A stretch of 48,531 nt of DNA, from contig CAIYOZ010000002.1 of the NCBI GenBank assembly GCA_903927945.1, forward strand, positions 1 to 48,531, given 5' to 3'. Shown here piece after piece: positions 45,927 through 48,531 of this stretch. Every line of letters begins with the position of its first letter. The stretch's first letter is position 1. The DNA is from an uncultured Bacteroidales bacterium. Its GTDB lineage: Bacteria; Bacteroidota; Bacteroidia; Bacteroidales; Paludibacteraceae. The translations under genes were made by a program, and so were the position numbers. The notes under the pieces are model-generated. The model was not told the origin of the DNA. It saw only the letters and a program-made list of their open reading frames with translations, and ran no database searches.

Positions 45927-47465
45927 CTAATCACCCATCAACGCCATCACATCATTCTTCAATGCTTTTGTATCCTCATCAATCATGTTATCCTTTATTT
46001 GATCAATGAATGGAGTAAGTTGTTTTTTGGTTGAAGGATCTATGCGAAGTTCCTCACGTGCATAATTCAAAAATGCCGTCCTGTTTAGATTGGGCGAATC
46101 CTTGAATTCCAGTGATTTTTTTATGGCACTCAAATATAATTCACGACCTGAATCATATAGACCCTTTCTGAAATCAACCAAACCCCTTGTCGCCAGTAAA
46201 CAAACATCAATTTCGCCCTCATTTACAATATTAGACTTAATTTGGGCCAGATAACCCTCGGCTTTCTCAATCTCATTGTTCATAGCACAGGCATAGGCTA
46301 TGTTATTGATTAATTCGGGATCCATGGGATTTGCCTGAAGGCCTATATTCAATATCTTTTCCGATAACTCATATTCTTTTAAATGAGTGGTTGAAATGCT
46401 TGAGGCAAATAATACCGGGCGTTTAGCGAATGGCATGTCTTCAATCCAATCGCTGGCAAAACGAATGGAATCAACGAATTCTTTTCTATTAAAACTAGAT
46501 AAGGCGCACGATTCATAAAACCGATTCATAGGAAGTGTATGAATATTTAGTAGATCAACATCCTGAAGCAATGATTTGGAGGCAGCCCACTCCGCCTGTG
46601 CCAGGCTGTTGTCATTCGGATCGATCAACGAGGTGTGAAATAGTTTCTTTGATTTTTTAGTGGAACCATTGAAATATTCTATTGTTCCTATCGAACTGGC
46701 TAGCTCCGAAATACTAGCTGAAGAATAGTTGCCGGATTCAAGCAGGGTTAACCCTCTTTTTATATTATTTGAATTCCGGTCTAACATGGATGAAATTGAT
46801 ATCTCGGAAGCCATCAACCAGGGATCATTTTTTATCAGTTCATTTTTCTTCAACACATGCAGTGCTTGTTCCTTGTCCTGTAGATGAAGATGCAACCGGG
46901 CGGCCGACCTGATAATAAACCGGTTGTTCTTACCCAGGTACAAGGCTTTATGAATGGCTAGAACGGATTGATCCACCTGACCGATACTGATATAACACCT
47001 TGACAATTCTACATATAAAATCGGATTGTAGGGATAATCAATTATTTTATGTTTTAGTGTGGCTATTTTTTTATGAATAGCATCGATGGAGATACAATCA
47101 AACAGGTTATCATCATTTATCTCGTCCATCTTTTGTTCCACTTTTTCCTTTACAGAATTCAGGATGGCCGAAGCCAATGCTTTCTGCGAATTTGTGCAAT
47201 CCTCTTTATGGGCAAGGATGAACGTTGCAGCCTCTTTTACTTCCTGACAGTTCATCTGTCCGTTCGATACCGCTGCACTCAACAAATCGGCTGCAAACGG
47301 CACAGACCTGTTCATATTCCAGTCACCTATATAGTCGTTGATGGAGACTAAATCAACTCTTTTCTCAGGTTGGGAGCTGTTCAATTCTCCCAGACGTGCC
47401 GTTTTAGAAAAGCTTTTCCAATTTGGAATAACACGCCTGTCCGCGTTTGTAAATATTATGGCCAT
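45927..47465 (-). CDS. TPR-like helical repeat protein coupled to a protein kinase
   Basis: This 512-residue protein has no signal peptide and no clear membrane helix. From about residue 130 on it is made of helical pairs with TPR-like spacing (NPILYVELSRCYISIGQ, AIHKALYLGKN, NPMDPELINNIAYACAMN, AEGYLAQIKS). I do not recognise the first 120 residues. It starts 4 bases after the stop codon of the kinase gene, so the two are almost certainly made from one transcript and translationally coupled. A scaffold or substrate for the kinase is plausible; the function is unknown. Its stop codon lies in a palindromic element. Confidence 0.7.
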   Translation of the reverse strand: MAIIFTNADRRVIPNWKSFSKTARLGELNSSQPEKRVDLVSINDYIGDWNMNRSVPFAADLLSAAVSNGQMNCQEVKEAATFILAHKEDCTNSQKALASAILNSVKEKVEQKMDEINDDNLFDCISIDAIHKKIATLKHKIIDYPYNPILYVELSRCYISIGQVDQSVLAIHKALYLGKNNRFIIRSAARLHLHLQDKEQALHVLKKNELIKNDPWLMASEISISSMLDRNSNNIKRGLTLLESGNYSSASISELASSIGTIEYFNGSTKKSKKLFHTSLIDPNDNSLAQAEWAASKSLLQDVDLLNIHTLPMNRFYESCALSSFNRKEFVDSIRFASDWIEDMPFAKRPVLFASSISTTHLKEYELSEKILNIGLQANPMDPELINNIAYACAMNNEIEKAEGYLAQIKSNIVNEGEIDVCLLATRGLVDFRKGLYDSGRELYLSAIKKSLEFKDSPNLNRTAFLNYAREELRIDPSTKKQLTPFIDQIKDNMIDEDTKALKNDVMALMGD

Positions 47466-47469
47466 GATA

Positions 47470-48507
47470 TTATAGGTTTAATAATGCAAACTCAGCTTTT
47501 CTATGCAATATATCCAGCTGGCCTACAAAACGTTCTAAACTATAATTATTCCCTTTAACTCTTATATTCTGAGGATGCCCTCTTTTCTCCGGATTGGGGT
47601 GGCACAGGAATTCAATGAGTTGAATGATATCTGCTTTGAGTGATTCGATGGGAATGGAATTCTTAATTTCAATTAAGGATGTATGAAAAGCATTCAGTAA
47701 GTAGGACTCATCATTTTTAAACGAATTACTGATACCAATAGGTAATAAGACCGCCAGGTTTTTCATAATGTGTGCCGACATGCTGATGCCCGAAATATAA
47801 TACGAGATCATGCTTCCCAGCAGATAGCAATCAATGGCATAATTGCGTTCGTGCCATTCATCCTGTTGGTATAAATACCACACTTCAGGTGGGGAATACG
47901 TACGGTCTCCTGAAAAAAACATTTTATCGTACGGTCCACTCAACGCCGGGCACATCGATCGACCTAAGTCTCCAATTTTCGATTCACTTTTAAACAGAAG
48001 TATGTTGGACGGTTTAATATCCTGGTGCGATACTTCAATACCATGCAGCTGCTTGATGCCCACTGCAATGTCGTGCAGTGATTTTAATTTCCACGAGAAA
48101 TCCAGTGTCTTGGAGTAATCCAATTTATGTCGTACATCCCCATCTGCCATATCAAAGATCAGGTACGGCACCTTTGGATACGAATATCCCGGCATGTCTT
48201 CTTCACCGGAGCTAATGACGAAGGACACTTTTGTCACACGGTTCTTTTGGCAGTAATCCGACAGATTCCTTTCATACAGGAAGGCATTCGACATCTCCAG
48301 CATGTTCTCCATGAACGTTCGCCCATCATCCGTAAAACCACTAATATTGAAAGCCTTCAGGAAGTATTTCTTGTCTTCTTTCTCAACTTCATAACACACC
48401 GAAAAAAAGCCACCCGTATCACCGGTATCCTTCACTATTTTCCGTACTACTTTCCAACCTTGTTCCAGTGTCCTGCCTTCTAAATTGTGAGCTGCGATGT
48501 CTTTCAT
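47470..48507 (-). CDS. Eukaryotic-like Ser/Thr protein kinase
   Basis: This 345-residue soluble protein lacks a membrane helix, unlike PknB-type kinases. Visible kinase residues are Lys51 in YFLKAFN, the catalytic loop HQDIKPSN (Asp163, Asn168), the metal site Asp180 in GDLGRS (in place of DFG), a PPE motif (SPPEVW) and DCYLLG (Asp226). The glycine-rich loop is weak (DTGDTGGFFSV). The core residues are present, so activity is likely. The ATG at 48507 leaves 24 bases to the window edge, so partners upstream on the minus strand are invisible. The TPR-like gene follows directly. Kinases of this build often accompany PP2C phosphatases and vWA proteins in Bacteroidota (recollection). Confidence 0.85.
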   Translation of the reverse strand: MKDIAAHNLEGRTLEQGWKVVRKIVKDTGDTGGFFSVCYEVEKEDKKYFLKAFNISGFTDDGRTFMENMLEMSNAFLYERNLSDYCQKNRVTKVSFVISSGEEDMPGYSYPKVPYLIFDMADGDVRHKLDYSKTLDFSWKLKSLHDIAVGIKQLHGIEVSHQDIKPSNILLFKSESKIGDLGRSMCPALSGPYDKMFFSGDRTYSPPEVWYLYQQDEWHERNYAIDCYLLGSMISYYISGISMSAHIMKNLAVLLPIGISNSFKNDESYLLNAFHTSLIEIKNSIPIESLKADIIQLIEFLCHPNPEKRGHPQNIRVKGNNYSLERFVGQLDILHRKAEFALLNL

Positions 48508-48510
48508 GAT

Positions 48511-48531
48511 TTTTACGATTTACGATTTACA
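48511..48531. repeat. Short tandem repeat TTTACGA before the kinase gene
   Basis: About three copies of the 7-base word (TTTACGA, TTTACGA, TTTA) directly precede the kinase start codon on the minus strand. The repeat may continue beyond the window. Confidence 0.55.

Larger units (their letters stand above)
45695..45928. repeat. TTGATTGG/CCAATCAA palindromic element
   Basis: Perfect inverted repeats: 19 bases (45700-45718 with 45889-45907) and 14 bases (45695-45708 with 45915-45928). The right end overlaps the stop codon of the minus-strand TPR-like gene. The word set matches the element at 26891-27065, 19 kb away in an unrelated gene context. Confidence 0.8.

Noticed and set aside
1-48531. 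tRNA, rRNA, CRISPR arrays, riboswitches, phage genes
   Set aside because: No cloverleaf, conserved rRNA segment, regular spacer array, known aptamer or phage protein was recognised in reading either strand.

Overview
The window looks like chromosomal DNA of a Bacteroidota bacterium, most likely of the order Bacteroidales. The evidence is a hybrid two-component regulator (Reg_prop repeats, histidine kinase, receiver and AraC domain in one protein), secreted glycoside hydrolases with signal peptides, no Shine-Dalgarno sequences, Bacteroides-type -7 boxes (TAnnTTTG) before several genes, a Nudix-type pentose regulator, and intergenic spaces rich in palindromic repeats. I see no rRNA, tRNA, CRISPR array, transposase or phage gene.

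Region 1 (1-38.7 kb) is a large, mostly plus-strand pectin-utilisation locus. In order it holds a 5'-truncated GH138-like (alpha-galacturonidase-like) enzyme; a giant beta-propeller + GH2 + malectin fusion that resembles the rhamnogalacturonan-II (RG-II) enzyme of the BT0996 type; a LacZ-like GH2; a small cytoplasmic cassette (DHDPS/NAL-family aldolase, MFS acid-sugar transporter, inositol-monophosphatase-family phosphatase); an apparent operon of GH2, GH106 alpha-L-rhamnosidase, SGNH acetylesterase and a DUF5703 enzyme; another GH2 and a second SGNH esterase; the hybrid two-component regulator; a PL1-like pectate lyase; and a large beta-helix/DUF6298-like protein. No SusC/SusD pair is in the window, so the outer-membrane transporter probably lies upstream of base 1 or elsewhere. 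The proposed logic is that lyases cut the galacturonan, esterases deacetylate, exo-glycosidases strip side chains, the regulator senses an oligosaccharide in the periplasm, and the aldolase/MFS cassette may take up and split an unusual acidic sugar. RG-II as the substrate is an inference from gene content.

Region 2 (38.8-40.0 kb) is an ECF sigma factor followed by an 84-residue protein resembling only the N-terminal anti-sigma part of FecR proteins. Next comes about 500 bases of AT-rich and simple-repeat DNA.

Region 3 (40.3-45.6 kb) is a D-xylose catabolic cluster: Nudix-like regulator, xylulokinase, xylose isomerase and a sugar/H+ symporter. Region 4 (45.9-48.5 kb, minus strand) is a tightly coupled pair, a Ser/Thr protein kinase followed by a TPR-like repeat protein, cut off from any further partners by the window edge.

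Nearly every long intergenic gap contains an imperfect or perfect palindromic element. The elements differ in sequence but share one layout (short quasi-repeated words on one side, their reverse complements on the other), and several begin in or at a stop codon. This is the most unusual non-coding signal in the window.
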